64,000 nt of DNA, taken from Actinotalea caeni. GTDB taxonomy: Bacteria; Actinomycetota; Actinomycetes; Actinomycetales; Beutenbergiaceae. Within the stretch, counting starts at the first letter, position 1; every line of letters starts with the position of its first letter. Location of the stretch: NCBI RefSeq assembly GCF_009733795.1, contig NZ_WNXX01000006.1, positions 149,008-213,007 of the forward strand, in the 5' to 3' direction. Of this stretch, positions 40,488 to 48,894 are shown one piece after another. Position numbers and translations under genes: made by a program. Under the pieces are notes generated by a model. It was not told the DNA's origin and ran no database searches. It worked only from the letters and a program-made list of their open reading frames with translations.

Positions 40488-41453
40488 GTGGGCCGGAGGT
40501 CGTCGAAGGTCGTCGTCGCGGCCGGTGCGGTCGTGTGGCGTCAGCGCAAGCGCAGCGTCGAGGTGCTGCTCATCCACCGTCCTCGCTACGACGACTGGTC
40601 GTGGCCCAAGGGCAAGCTCGCCCCCGGCGAGAGCCTCCCGGCCTGCGCGGTGCGCGAGGTCGCGGAGGAGACCGGGGTGCAGGTGGTGCTCGGGCGCCCG
40701 CTGCCCGCGGTCAGCTACCGGCTCACCAGCGGCGCCACCAAGGTCAGCCACTACTGGGCCGCGACCGTCGCACCCGAGGGCGCGGCCGCCGTCAGGGCGC
40801 GGACGCGTGTCAAGCCCGCCAAGAACGAGGTCGACGAGGTCCGCTGGGTGTCCGCCGAGAAGGCGATGCGGATGCTCAGCCGCCGCTCGGACCGGGCGCC
40901 GTTGTCGGCCCTGCTCGACTACCTCGACGAGGGCAGGCTCGACACCTGGACCGTGCAGCTCGCCCGGCACGGCCGGGCACGGTCGCGCAGCGCGTGGACG
41001 AAGGGCGAGGACACCCGGCCGCTCACCTCGGCAGGTCGTCGGCAGGCCCTCGGTCTGGTGCCCTTGCTGTCGGCGTTCGGCGCCGAGGAGGTCGTCACCT
41101 CCCCGTGGGCACGCTGCCGCGACACCGTGGCGCCGTACGCTGAGGCCGCCGGGCTCGACCTCGTGCTGGCGCCGCAGCTCACCGAGGACGGCGCCGAGGC
41201 GGACCCGCGCAGCGCCCGCGCGCTCGTGCTGGAGACGCTGCGCACCCGCAGCCCCGGCGCGGCCCTGTGCCTGCACCGGCCGACGCTGCCGCTCGTGCTC
41301 GACGCCGTCAGCGCGCGCAGCGTGCACCGCGTGCGCGACGTGCTCCCCGAGACCGACCCGTGGCTCGCCAAGGGTGAGCTGCTCGTGCTCCACCTCGCGA
41401 CGCCCGGCAAGCGCAGGGCACGCGTCGTCGCCGCCGAGCTGCACCGCACCTGA
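40488..41453 (+). CDS. Nudix hydrolase fused to a histidine-phosphatase domain (MutT1-like)
   Basis: A 321-residue two-domain protein. Residues about 10-140 are Nudix with the box GKLAPGESLPACAVREVAEE-TGV (glutamates bind Mg2+). Residues about 160-315 resemble a histidine phosphatase, LARHGRARSRS with RPLTSAGRRQALGL and LCLHRPTLPLVL. This architecture is that of mycobacterial MutT1, which converts 8-oxo-dGTP or diadenosine polyphosphates. It directly follows ppk1, consistent with nucleotide sanitation or (p)Np turnover linked to polyphosphate metabolism. A GTG start at 40488 is used. Confidence 0.92.
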   Translation: MGRRSSKVVVAAGAVVWRQRKRSVEVLLIHRPRYDDWSWPKGKLAPGESLPACAVREVAEETGVQVVLGRPLPAVSYRLTSGATKVSHYWAATVAPEGAAAVRARTRVKPAKNEVDEVRWVSAEKAMRMLSRRSDRAPLSALLDYLDEGRLDTWTVQLARHGRARSRSAWTKGEDTRPLTSAGRRQALGLVPLLSAFGAEEVVTSPWARCRDTVAPYAEAAGLDLVLAPQLTEDGAEADPRSARALVLETLRTRSPGAALCLHRPTLPLVLDAVSARSVHRVRDVLPETDPWLAKGELLVLHLATPGKRRARVVAAELHRT

Positions 41454-41481
41454 ACGCTCCTCGACGGCCCCGTCGCCCCGC

Positions 41482-41580
41482 CGTCACCCGCTCGTCACCG
41501 CGCTCGTGACACGGATCACGACGGCGTGCCGCCGCCGTTCACCTGGCGTTCACCTGGTCGGGGGAGTGCGGTCACCAGCC
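41482..41580 (+). promoter_or_regulatory. Multi-unit PHO box upstream of pstS
   Basis: Five 11-bp units share one register: CGTCACC at 41482 and 41493, GTTCACCTGG at 41537 and 41548 (perfect tandem), and GGTCACC at 41570. They end 5 bp before TAGCGT (41586-41591), a likely -10. This matches PhoP/PhoB direct-repeat operators of actinobacteria and predicts induction under phosphate starvation. Confidence 0.85.
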
Positions 41581-41641
41581 GCACCTAGCGTCGGGACCGC
41601 CCGAGGGAATCGGGCCCCATGACCACAGATAAGGATCGAAC

Positions 41642-42793
41642 GTGAAGCGTGCAACTTGGCGCCCCACCCGCGTGGCGGGCCTTGCGCTCCTGGGCGCGGT
41701 CGCGCTCACCGTGGCCGCCTGCGGCCCGGGCGGCGTCGATGGCGACAGCGGGAACGACGACACAGCCGCGACCGGTGGCGGCGCGGACGAGACCAGCGAG
41801 CTCTCCGGCGCAATCGCCGGCTCCGGCGCCTCCTCGCAGGAGAACGCCCAGCTCGGCTGGGTGGCCGGGTTCACCGAGGCCAACCCGGGCGTGACGGTCA
41901 GCTACGACCCGACCGGCTCCAGCACCGGTCGCGAGCAGTTCCTCAACGGCGCCGTGCAGTTCGCCGGCACCGACTCCCCCCTGAAGCCGGAGGAGCTCGA
42001 GGCGGCGCAGGAGCGCTGCGGCGACGGCGAGGCCCTCGAGCTGCCGCTCTACATCTCGCCGATCGCGGTCGTCTACAACCTCCCCGAGGTCGACGCCGAG
42101 CACGTCAACCTCACCCCGGAGGCGCTCGCGGGCATCTTCGCCGGCGAGATCACCCGCTGGGACGACCCCGCGATCACCGAGGCCAACGAGGGCGTCGAGC
42201 TGCCCGACCTGGCGATCACCCCGGTCAACCGCTCCGACGGCTCCGGCACCACCGAGAACTTCACCGAGTACCTCGCGGCCGTGGCGCCCGACGTCTGGAC
42301 CCACGAGCCGTCGGACACCTGGCCGATCGAGGGCACCGTCTCCGGTGCGCAGACCCAGGGCATGATCGACACCGTCAGCAGCCAGGAGGGCGCGATCGGC
42401 TACGCCGACGCCTCCCGCGCGGGCGACCTCGGCACCGCCGCGATCGGCGTGGGCGAGGAGTTCGTGCCGTACTCCGCGGAGGCCGCCGCGGCCGTCGTCG
42501 ACGCCTCGCCGCCGACCGAGGACGCCTCCGACCTGCGCCTGACGATCGAGCTGGCCCGCGACACGACCGAGTCCGGCACGTACCCGATCGTGCTGATCTC
42601 CTACCTGGTCGCCTGCTCGACGTACGAGAGCGAGGCCGACGCCGCCAACGTCGCCGCCTACCTCTCCTACGTCGCGAGCGAGGAGGGTCAGGAGCGCGCG
42701 GCCCAGCCGGACGTCGCCGGGTCCGCCCCGATCTCCGACACCCTGCGCGAGCAGGTCGATGCCGCGATCGAGCAGATCACTGCTGCGGGCTGA
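41642..42793 (+). CDS. pstS: Phosphate ABC transporter substrate-binding lipoprotein PstS
   Basis: A 383-residue phosphate-binding protein. The signal peptide ends in the lipobox TVAACGPGG, and the mature protein has AIAGSGASSQENAQLGWVAG, VSYDPTGSSTGREQFLNG, QFAGTDSPLK and NRSDGSGTTENFTEYL, the phosphate-binding loops of PstS. It captures phosphate outside the membrane for PstCAB. GTG 41642 follows AAGGATC. A PHO box lies upstream and a strong hairpin downstream, which should keep pstS mRNA higher than pstCAB mRNA. Confidence 0.96.
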   Translation: MKRATWRPTRVAGLALLGAVALTVAACGPGGVDGDSGNDDTAATGGGADETSELSGAIAGSGASSQENAQLGWVAGFTEANPGVTVSYDPTGSSTGREQFLNGAVQFAGTDSPLKPEELEAAQERCGDGEALELPLYISPIAVVYNLPEVDAEHVNLTPEALAGIFAGEITRWDDPAITEANEGVELPDLAITPVNRSDGSGTTENFTEYLAAVAPDVWTHEPSDTWPIEGTVSGAQTQGMIDTVSSQEGAIGYADASRAGDLGTAAIGVGEEFVPYSAEAAAAVVDASPPTEDASDLRLTIELARDTTESGTYPIVLISYLVACSTYESEADAANVAAYLSYVASEEGQERAAQPDVAGSAPISDTLREQVDAAIEQITAAG

Positions 42794-42810
42794 TTCCCGA
42801 GCGGGCTCGG

Positions 42811-42847
42811 GCACGGGCGGGGAGCGCGACGGCTCCCCGCCCTGTGC
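42811..42847 (+). terminator. Attenuating hairpin between pstS and pstC
   Basis: A long stem (42811-42825 with 42832-42847, one bulge at 42843) around a 6-nt loop follows a smaller CCCGAG/CTCGGG hairpin at 42796-42811. Both lie in the 86-bp pstS-pstC gap. Partial termination here would favour pstS. Confidence 0.75.
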
Positions 42848-42879
42848 CGCGCCCGGAACCGTGACGAGAGGAGTGACCG

Positions 42880-43842
42880 GTGGCTGCGGTGGCCGGTAGC
42901 GAGACGATCCGGCGCGGGCGCGCACCCGGCCGGGTCGGCAACGCGATCTTCCGCGGGGTCTCCTCGAGCGCCGGGATCACGATCGTCGTGCTCCTGGGGC
43001 TCGTCGCCGCGTTCCTGGTCTACCGGGCCGTGCCGGCGCTGCTCGCCACGCGCGAGGAGCTCGCCGACGTCGGCTTCATGCGCGGGCAGAGCCTGCTCGG
43101 CTACGTCGCGCCGCTCGCGTTCGGGACGGTGCTCTCCTCGGTGATCGCGCTCGTCGTCGCGGTGCCGCTCAGCATCGGGATCGCGCTGTTCATCTCCCAC
43201 TACGCGCCGCGCCGGCTCGCGCAGGGGCTCGGCTACCTCGTCGACCTGCTCGCCGCGATCCCGTCGGTGATCTTCGGGCTCTGGGGGCTGCAGTTCCTGC
43301 AGCCGCTCGTCGGCCCGCTGTTCCAGTGGCTGTCCGACCACATGGGCTGGTTCCCGCCGTTCTCCGGCTACGTCGGCCCCGCGAAGAACATCATGACGGC
43401 GGGGCTCGTGCTCGCCGTCATGATCCTGCCGATCATCACCGCGACGATCCGCGAGGTGTTCCTGCAGACGCCGCGGCTGCACGAGGAGGCCTCGCTCGCG
43501 CTCGGCGCCACCCGCTGGGAGATGATCCGGCAGGCGGTGCTGCCGTTCGGCCGCTCCGGCATCATCTCCGCCGCGATGCTCGGCATGGGCCGGGCGCTCG
43601 GCGAGACGATGGCCGTGCTCATGGTGCTGGCGCCCGGGTTCGCCATGAACCTCTACGTGCTGCGACCGGGCCAGCACCAGTCGATCGCCGCGAACATCGC
43701 CAACCAGTTCCCCGAGGCCGGGGCGCTCGGCGCCGACGTGCTCATCGCGACCGGTCTGTTCCTGTTCCTGCTGACGTTCGCCGTCAACCTCGCCGCCCGC
43801 TGGGTGATCAACCGGCGGGCCGAGTTCTCCGGAGCCAACTGA
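42880..43842 (+). CDS. pstC: Phosphate ABC transporter permease PstC
   Basis: A 320-residue permease with six membrane helices. Features include [20 protein letters not shown] and the EAA loop [20 protein letters not shown]. With PstA it forms the channel for phosphate. GTG 42880 is preceded by GAGAGGAG. Its TGA overlaps the ATG of pstA (TGATG), so the two subunits are translationally coupled. Confidence 0.96.
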   Translation: MAAVAGSETIRRGRAPGRVGNAIFRGVSSSAGITIVVLLGLVAAFLVYRAVPALLATREELADVGFMRGQSLLGYVAPLAFGTVLSSVIALVVAVPLSIGIALFISHYAPRRLAQGLGYLVDLLAAIPSVIFGLWGLQFLQPLVGPLFQWLSDHMGWFPPFSGYVGPAKNIMTAGLVLAVMILPIITATIREVFLQTPRLHEEASLALGATRWEMIRQAVLPFGRSGIISAAMLGMGRALGETMAVLMVLAPGFAMNLYVLRPGQHQSIAANIANQFPEAGALGADVLIATGLFLFLLTFAVNLAARWVINRRAEFSGAN

Positions 43843-44897
43843 TGACCGCGGTCTCGGTCCCGCCCAAGCCCGTCCGGCGCCGCCGGCGGCTGCCCGCCTA
43901 CGCGCCGTGGGCGGTGCTCGCGGGCGCGCTCGGCGTCGGCGCGCTGCTGTCGCTGCTGAGCGGCACCTTCACGTTCACGGGTGCGCTGCTCTTCGGCGCG
44001 CTGGTGCACGTCGTCGCGATCACGACGCTCTCCGCGGTCGTCGAGGGCCGCCGCTGGGCGACCGACCGGCTCGCGACCACGCTGGTGACGGCGGCCTTCG
44101 TGCTCGCCGCCATCCCGCTGGTCTCGCTCGTCGTGCTGGTGCTGCGGTTCGGCATGGAGCGGTTCAGCTGGACCTTCCTCAACGACGACATGGTCGGGAT
44201 CTTCGGGGCCTCGGTCGAGGGCGGCGTCTTCCACGCGATCATCGGCACGCTCTGGGTGACCGGGCTGTGCTCGCTCGTCGCGATCCCGCTCGGGATCCTT
44301 ACCGCCGTCTACCTCGTCGAGTACGCCCGTCCCGGCCCGCTCAAGCGCGCGATCACCGTGCTGGTCGACGTCATGACCGGCATCCCCTCGATCGTCGCCG
44401 GCCTGTTCGCGGCGACGCTGTTCATGGTCGTCGTCGGGCCGCAGTACAAGGCCGGCGTCATGGGCGCGGTCGCGCTCGCGCTGCTGATGACGCCGGTGGT
44501 GGTGCGCTCGGTCGAGGAGATGCTGCGGCTCGTGCCGAACGAGCTCCGCGAGGCCGCGTACGCGCTCGGCGTCCCGAAGTGGCTGACGGTCGTCAAGGTC
44601 GTGCTGCGCACCGCGATCGCCGGCATCACGACCGGCGTCATGATCGCGATCGCCCGCGTCATCGGCGAGACGGCGCCGCTGCTGCTGACCGTCGGCATCG
44701 TCGCCAACGTCAACTGGAACGCCTTCGACGGCCGCATCGCCACGCTGCCGGTCTACGTGTTCCGGCAGTACGCGCAGGGCGGCGCCAGCGTCGACCGCGC
44801 GTGGGCCGGCGCGCTCACCCTCATCCTCATCGTCATGCTGCTCAACCTGGTGGCCCGCCTCGTGAGCAGGTACTTCTCCCCGAAGGGCGCCCGCTGA
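43842..44897 (+). CDS. pstA: Phosphate ABC transporter permease PstA
   Basis: A 351-residue permease. A proline- and arginine-rich cytoplasmic N-terminus is followed by an extra pair of hydrophobic segments, as in many actinobacterial PstA proteins, then the conserved core [20 protein letters not shown] and the EAA loop [20 protein letters not shown]. It ends with [18 protein letters not shown]. Start overlaps pstC; pstB follows after 38 nt. Confidence 0.95.
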   Translation: MTAVSVPPKPVRRRRRLPAYAPWAVLAGALGVGALLSLLSGTFTFTGALLFGALVHVVAITTLSAVVEGRRWATDRLATTLVTAAFVLAAIPLVSLVVLVLRFGMERFSWTFLNDDMVGIFGASVEGGVFHAIIGTLWVTGLCSLVAIPLGILTAVYLVEYARPGPLKRAITVLVDVMTGIPSIVAGLFAATLFMVVVGPQYKAGVMGAVALALLMTPVVVRSVEEMLRLVPNELREAAYALGVPKWLTVVKVVLRTAIAGITTGVMIAIARVIGETAPLLLTVGIVANVNWNAFDGRIATLPVYVFRQYAQGGASVDRAWAGALTLILIVMLLNLVARLVSRYFSPKGAR

Positions 44898-44935
44898 CGC
44901 GGCGCCCTCGACGACCCACCCCAGGAGCCCCCACC

Positions 44936-45715
44936 GTGTCCAAGCGCATCGACGTGAGCGACCTCGACGTCTACTACGGCGACTTCCTCGCCGTCGAGGG
45001 CGTCACGATGACGATCGAGGCGCGCTCGATCACCGCCCTCATCGGGCCCTCCGGCTGCGGCAAGTCCACCTTCCTCCGCACCCTCAACCGCATGCACGAG
45101 GTCATCCCCGGTGCGCGCGTCGAGGGCAAGGCGGTCATGGACGGCGTCGACCTGTACGGCAAGCACGTCGACCCGGTCGAGGTGCGCCGTCAGATCGGGA
45201 TGGTGTTCCAGCGCCCCAACCCGTTCCCGACGATGTCGATCGCCGACAACGTCCTCGCCGGTGTCAAGCTCAACAACCGTCGGCTGCCGCGGTCGGAGCA
45301 GGAGGAGATCGTCGAGCGTGCGCTCACCGGCGCGAACCTCTGGAACGAGGTCAAGGACCGGCTGAACCGGCCCGGCTCGTCGCTCTCGGGTGGTCAGCAG
45401 CAGCGGCTGTGCATCGCGCGCGCGATCGCCGTCCGGCCGCAGGTGCTGCTCATGGACGAGCCCTGCTCGGCGCTCGACCCGATCTCCACGCTGGCGATCG
45501 AGGACCTCATGAACGAGCTCAAGGACGACTACACGATCGTCATCGTCACCCACAACATGCAGCAGGCCGCGCGGGTGTCCGACCGGACCGGCTTCTTCAA
45601 CATCGCCGGCACCGGCAAGCCGGGTCGTCTCATCGAGATCGACGACACCTCGGTGATGTTCTCCAGCCCGTCGCAGAAGGCGACCGAGGACTACATCTCC
45701 GGCCGCTTCGGCTGA
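44936..45715 (+). CDS. pstB: Phosphate ABC transporter ATP-binding protein PstB
   Basis: A 259-residue ATPase that powers phosphate import. Walker A is [10 protein letters not shown] (about 35-44), Q-loop in [15 protein letters not shown], signature [16 protein letters not shown] and Walker [14 protein letters not shown]. The ending with [12 protein letters not shown] is typical. GTG 44936 follows AGGAG. phoU is not present after it; instead a convergent lipoprotein gene begins 5 nt beyond the stop. Confidence 0.97.
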   Translation: MSKRIDVSDLDVYYGDFLAVEGVTMTIEARSITALIGPSGCGKSTFLRTLNRMHEVIPGARVEGKAVMDGVDLYGKHVDPVEVRRQIGMVFQRPNPFPTMSIADNVLAGVKLNNRRLPRSEQEEIVERALTGANLWNEVKDRLNRPGSSLSGGQQQRLCIARAIAVRPQVLLMDEPCSALDPISTLAIEDLMNELKDDYTIVIVTHNMQQAARVSDRTGFFNIAGTGKPGRLIEIDDTSVMFSSPSQKATEDYISGRFG

Positions 45716-45720
45716 GCCGG

Positions 45721-46326
45721 TTACAGCCCGGAGCCCTCGAAGCTCTCGGTGACCGTGCGGAGGTCCTCGTGGAAGGCGAGGCAGATGATCTCGCGGTCGC
45801 CCACCGTCCAGGTCGCCTCCGAGGGGCCGAGCCCGTCGTGCTCCAGCTCGGACTCCGACGGCGGGGTGCCGACGAAGCCCTCGAACGCGGCCTCGCACTC
45901 GGTCGCGATCGCCTCGGTCACCGCCTGGTCGCCGGGGAAGTCGCCGTCGGGCAGGTCGACGACGGCGAACACCTGGGCGTCGTGCTCGGTCGTGCAGTCG
46001 ACGGCGGGGAGGTCGGAGACGCCCTCGGCGGTGAGGATCTCCATGAGGTTGATGCAGGCGCCGACGTCGGCGGTCGGGACGTCCTCGATCCCGGGCGTGC
46101 CGTCGTCGGCGGGGTCGGTGGTGCCCGCGTCGTCGGTCGGCTCGGCCGGCTCGGTCGGCTCGGTCGCGGCGTCGTCGGTGGCGGCGTCCTCGGTGGTCGC
46201 CGACCCGGTCGGGTCGGCGGGCGCGGGGTCCTCGGACCCCCCGCTGCACGCCGCGAGGGCGACGAGGAGGCTCGCCGACCCGGCCAGGCCGAGCAGGGCG
46301 CGGGCGGCGGGTCGGCGAGCTCTCAT
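45721..46326 (-). CDS. Septum-formation-domain lipoprotein
   Basis: A 201-residue secreted lipoprotein: signal with lipobox VALAACSGGS, an acidic Thr/Glu/Pro/Asp linker (about 35-85), then a septum-formation-type domain (PF13845 pattern) with VGACINL, VDCTTEHDAQVFAVVDLP, GDFPGDQAV, CEAAFEGFVG and WTVGDREIICLAF. Four conserved cysteines in the domain suggest two disulfides. Role is unknown. ATG 46326 follows GAGGGAGA. It ends in TAA, unusual in this window, and is the second gene of a paralogous tandem pair. Confidence 0.8.
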   Translation of the reverse strand: MRARRPAARALLGLAGSASLLVALAACSGGSEDPAPADPTGSATTEDAATDDAATEPTEPAEPTDDAGTTDPADDGTPGIEDVPTADVGACINLMEILTAEGVSDLPAVDCTTEHDAQVFAVVDLPDGDFPGDQAVTEAIATECEAAFEGFVGTPPSESELEHDGLGPSEATWTVGDREIICLAFHEDLRTVTESFEGSGL

Positions 46327-46361
46327 CAGGTCTCCCTCGTGGCGCGTGCGGATGACGCGGC

Positions 46362-46793
46362 TCAGATCGCCGCGCCCTCCCACGACTCGGTCGTGGACTC
46401 GCCCACGGCGAAGCAGATGACCTCGCGGTCGTTGGCCTGGTCCCAGGTGTCCTGCGACGGGCCGACGTAGGTCATCTGCAGCGAGGACTCGTCGAAGGAG
46501 ATCCCGACGAAGCTCTCGAAGGCCTCGCGGCAGCCCTCCTCGGCGGCGGCGCTGATGCCCTCCTGGCCGGGGAAGTCGCCGTCCTCGATGTCGAACTTGC
46601 CGATGACCTGGCTGTCGTGCTCCTCGGAGCAGTCGACCGTGGGGATCTCGGTGATCTCGCCCATGAGGTCGTCGGAGTTCACGCACTCTCCGACCTCGGC
46701 GGTGGCGACCTGCTGGTTGCACGCGGCCAGCGAGCCGATGAGGCCGAGGCCGGCGAGCGCAACGAACGAGGTCCGGATGATGCGGGTCTTCAC
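46362..46793 (-). CDS. Septum-formation-domain lipoprotein, paralogue
   Basis: A 143-residue lipoprotein with lipobox GSLAACNQQV and a single septum-formation-type domain directly after it: VGECVNSDDL, VDCSEEHDSQVIGKFDIEDG, DFPGQEGI, CREAFESFVG and WDQANDREVICFAVG. It lacks the linker of the neighbouring copy. The same four cysteines are kept. GTG 46793 follows GGGGAGC. The pair lies between pstB and pit, so a link to envelope functions under phosphate stress is possible but unproven. Confidence 0.8.
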   Translation of the reverse strand: MKTRIIRTSFVALAGLGLIGSLAACNQQVATAEVGECVNSDDLMGEITEIPTVDCSEEHDSQVIGKFDIEDGDFPGQEGISAAAEEGCREAFESFVGISFDESSLQMTYVGPSQDTWDQANDREVICFAVGESTTESWEGAAI

Positions 46794-46905
46794 AGGTGCT
46801 CCCCTGAGCTGTCGAGTCTGACGGACGGTGCGAGTCTAGGGGCAGGCCTCCCGGCGGCACCGCCGCCGCGATGGGCAGGCCTCCCCACCCCGCGACAGGC
46901 GCGAC

Positions 46906-46935
46906 GCGCAGGACTCAGAGGCGCAGGACTCAGAG
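46906..46935. repeat. 15-bp tandem duplication at the pit stop codon
   Basis: GCGCAGGACTCAGAG occurs twice without a gap (46906-46920 and 46921-46935). The pit stop (TCA on the plus strand at 46930-46932) lies in the second copy, and an identical in-frame stop follows in the first copy 15 nt downstream on the minus strand. Confidence 0.9.
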
Positions 46936-47928
46936 GAACAGCGAGATCAGCAGGTAGAGCCCGGCGGCGACCGCGGCCGCGGCCGGGATCGTCAGCACCC
47001 AGGCCGTCGCGATCGAGCGGGCCACGCCCCACCGCACGGCCGAGAGCCGCTTGGTGGCACCGACGCCCATGATCGCCGAGGTGATCGTGTGCGTCGTCGA
47101 GATCGGCGCGTGGAACACGAACGCGGTCGTGTACAGCACCGACGCGGCCACCGACTCCGCGACGAAGCCGCGCGCGGGGTCGAGCTCGATGATCTTGCGA
47201 CCGAGGGTGCGCATGATGCGCCAGCCGCCCGCGTAGGTGCCGGCCGAGATCGCGAGCGCCGCGGCCAGCTTCACCCACAGCGGGATCTCGTGGTCGGTCT
47301 GGAAGCCGCCGACGACGAGCGCGAGCACGATGACGCCCATCGTCTTCTGCGCGTCCTGCAGGCCGTGCCCGAGCGCCATCGCGCCGGCCGAGATCGTCTG
47401 CGCGATCCGGAACCGGCGGAACGCCTTGCCGGGGGCGGCGTTGCGGAAGATCCACAGCACGCCGACCATCAGCAGGAACGCCAGCGTGAACCCGACGAGC
47501 GGCGACACCACCATCGGGATGACGACCTTGTCGAGGATGACCTGCCAGTGCACGCCCGTGAACGAGGCGACGCCCGCGCCGGTGAGGCCGCCGATGAGGG
47601 CGTGCGTCGAGGAGGACGGCAGCCCCAGCCACCAGGTGATGAGGTTCCACACGATCGCACCCACCAGACCTGTGAGCACGACGACGAGGCCGTCCGGCCC
47701 CGTGGGGGCGTCGATGATGCCGCTGCCGATGGTCTGCGCGACCCCGGTGCCCAGCAGCGCACCGATGAGGTTCATGACCGCCGCGAGGATGAGCGCGGTG
47801 CGCGGCGTCAGCGCCCGCGTCGAGACCGAGGTCGCGATCGCGTTCGCGGCGTCGTGGAAGCCGTTCGTGTAGTCGAACGCCAGCGCGAGGACGACGACGA
47901 GGACGACGAGCAGGAAGGTGAGGTCCAC
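46930..47928 (-). CDS. pit: Low-affinity inorganic phosphate transporter (Pit family)
   Basis: A 332-residue PiT-family permease with about nine membrane helices. The twin signature blocks are present: FDYTNGFHDAANAIATSVST near residue 19 and, in the second repeat, VFHAPISTTHTITSAIMGVG. It imports metal-phosphate with protons. GTG 47928 follows GAGGACC and starts 6 nt after the DUF47 gene, which is its usual operon partner. With pst, this gives the cell two phosphate uptake systems. Confidence 0.94.
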   Translation of the reverse strand: MDLTFLLVVLVVVLALAFDYTNGFHDAANAIATSVSTRALTPRTALILAAVMNLIGALLGTGVAQTIGSGIIDAPTGPDGLVVVLTGLVGAIVWNLITWWLGLPSSSTHALIGGLTGAGVASFTGVHWQVILDKVVIPMVVSPLVGFTLAFLLMVGVLWIFRNAAPGKAFRRFRIAQTISAGAMALGHGLQDAQKTMGVIVLALVVGGFQTDHEIPLWVKLAAALAISAGTYAGGWRIMRTLGRKIIELDPARGFVAESVAASVLYTTAFVFHAPISTTHTITSAIMGVGATKRLSAVRWGVARSIATAWVLTIPAAAAVAAGLYLLISLFL

Positions 47929-47934
47929 CGGTCC

Positions 47935-48573
47935 TCAGGACTCCTTGAGGCAGATCGTCTCGACCCAGTTCGCGACGGTCTCGAAGCTGTCGGCGGCCCC
48001 CTCGAGGGCGTCGATGACGCCCTTGAGCTTCATCATCTCCACGACGCCGGCCGGGGTGGCCTGGTAGCGCGGGTTGCTGAACAGGTCGGCGTTGAGGGCC
48101 CGGTAGGCGCGGTCGGCCTCGTTCTCGAGCCGGTTGACCTCGATCCAGTACTCCTGCAGGCCCTCCATCGTGCGCAGCCGCGGCATCGCGTCGGCCGTCA
48201 GCTCCGCCGCCCGCTGCAGCGTGACCACCTGGTCGTTGACCTTCGCGGGGAGGTCGTCGACGGCGTAGAGCACGACCATCTCGCCCGCCGCCTCCATGAA
48301 GTCCATGCAGTCGTCGAGGTTCGAGGCGAGCGCGTAGATGTCGTCACGGTCGAACGGGGTGACGAACGTCTGGTTGAGCCGCCGCATGATGCCGTGGGTG
48401 GCATCGTCGGCGAGGTGCTCGACGTCGCGCAGCTTCTCCGTCAGCGGAGGGCGCTCAGCGGGTGGCGCGCCGATCACCTGGGCGAGCACGTCGGCTCCCG
48501 TCACCAGGTGGCCTGCGAGGCTCGCGAACAGGTCGAAGAACGTGGTGTCGCGAGGAGTCATGCGGAACCGCAT
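47935..48573 (-). CDS. DUF47-family (PhoU-like) protein, Pit partner
   Basis: A 212-residue all-helical protein related to PhoU, with PRDTTFFDLFASLAGHLVTG, VEHLADDATHGIMRRLNQTF, PFDRDDIYALASNLDDCMDF and NRLENEADRAYRAL. Proteins of this family accompany Pit transporters and are thought to regulate phosphate import or bind metal at E/D clusters. ATG 48573 follows GGAGAC; upstream frames are unsupported. It is the first gene of the DUF47-pit operon and may substitute locally for the absent phoU. Confidence 0.9.
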   Translation of the reverse strand: MRFRMTPRDTTFFDLFASLAGHLVTGADVLAQVIGAPPAERPPLTEKLRDVEHLADDATHGIMRRLNQTFVTPFDRDDIYALASNLDDCMDFMEAAGEMVVLYAVDDLPAKVNDQVVTLQRAAELTADAMPRLRTMEGLQEYWIEVNRLENEADRAYRALNADLFSNPRYQATPAGVVEMMKLKGVIDALEGAADSFETVANWVETICLKES

Positions 48574-48894
48574 GGGTGTCTCCGTGGTCTCGAGAAGCCA
48601 AATCGGTGCCAAGGCTAGGGCACTCGGGGGACTCGTGGCGCCCGTCGGGCGCATGCGGAGGTGCGGTGAACGTCACGCCCGCGTCGTCGCGCACGGCGGG
48701 CCCATGTTGCGCGACGACGTGCCGGCCACCTCGGAGGGCTGCGGTGATGATGCCGGGCCGTCCAGCGCCTGACGGCGCGAAGGCCGCTCGTAGCGGCTGT
48801 GTGTGGAGCCCGGGGCCGGTAAGCGGCCCGGCATCGCGACGAGTCTAGGTGCCGCGACCCGGTGCACCGCACCACGGGCCGGGGGTCGCGGATC
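48574..48894. other. Intergenic region between glnR and the DUF47-pit operon
   Basis: These 321 bases follow glnR and precede DUF47-pit, both on the minus strand. They hold a strong inverted repeat (48682-48719), two smaller hairpins (48783-48797 and 48813-48829) and a minus-strand TAGCCT at about 48613-48618 that could be the DUF47 -10. One GTTCACC lies on the minus strand near 48665-48671. No gene is evident. Confidence 0.5.
48682..48719 (-). terminator. 12-bp inverted repeat downstream of glnR
   Basis: CGTCGTCGCGCA (48682-48693) pairs perfectly with TGCGCGACGACG (48708-48719) around a 14-nt loop. It is 176 nt beyond the glnR stop on the minus strand and could terminate glnR or control DUF47-pit. 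Confidence 0.45.

Noticed and set aside
46790..47650. Separate gene overlapping pit in another minus-strand frame
   Set aside because: Its translation is arginine/glycine/alanine-rich and lacks structure, while the 46930-47928 frame is a clear Pit protein.
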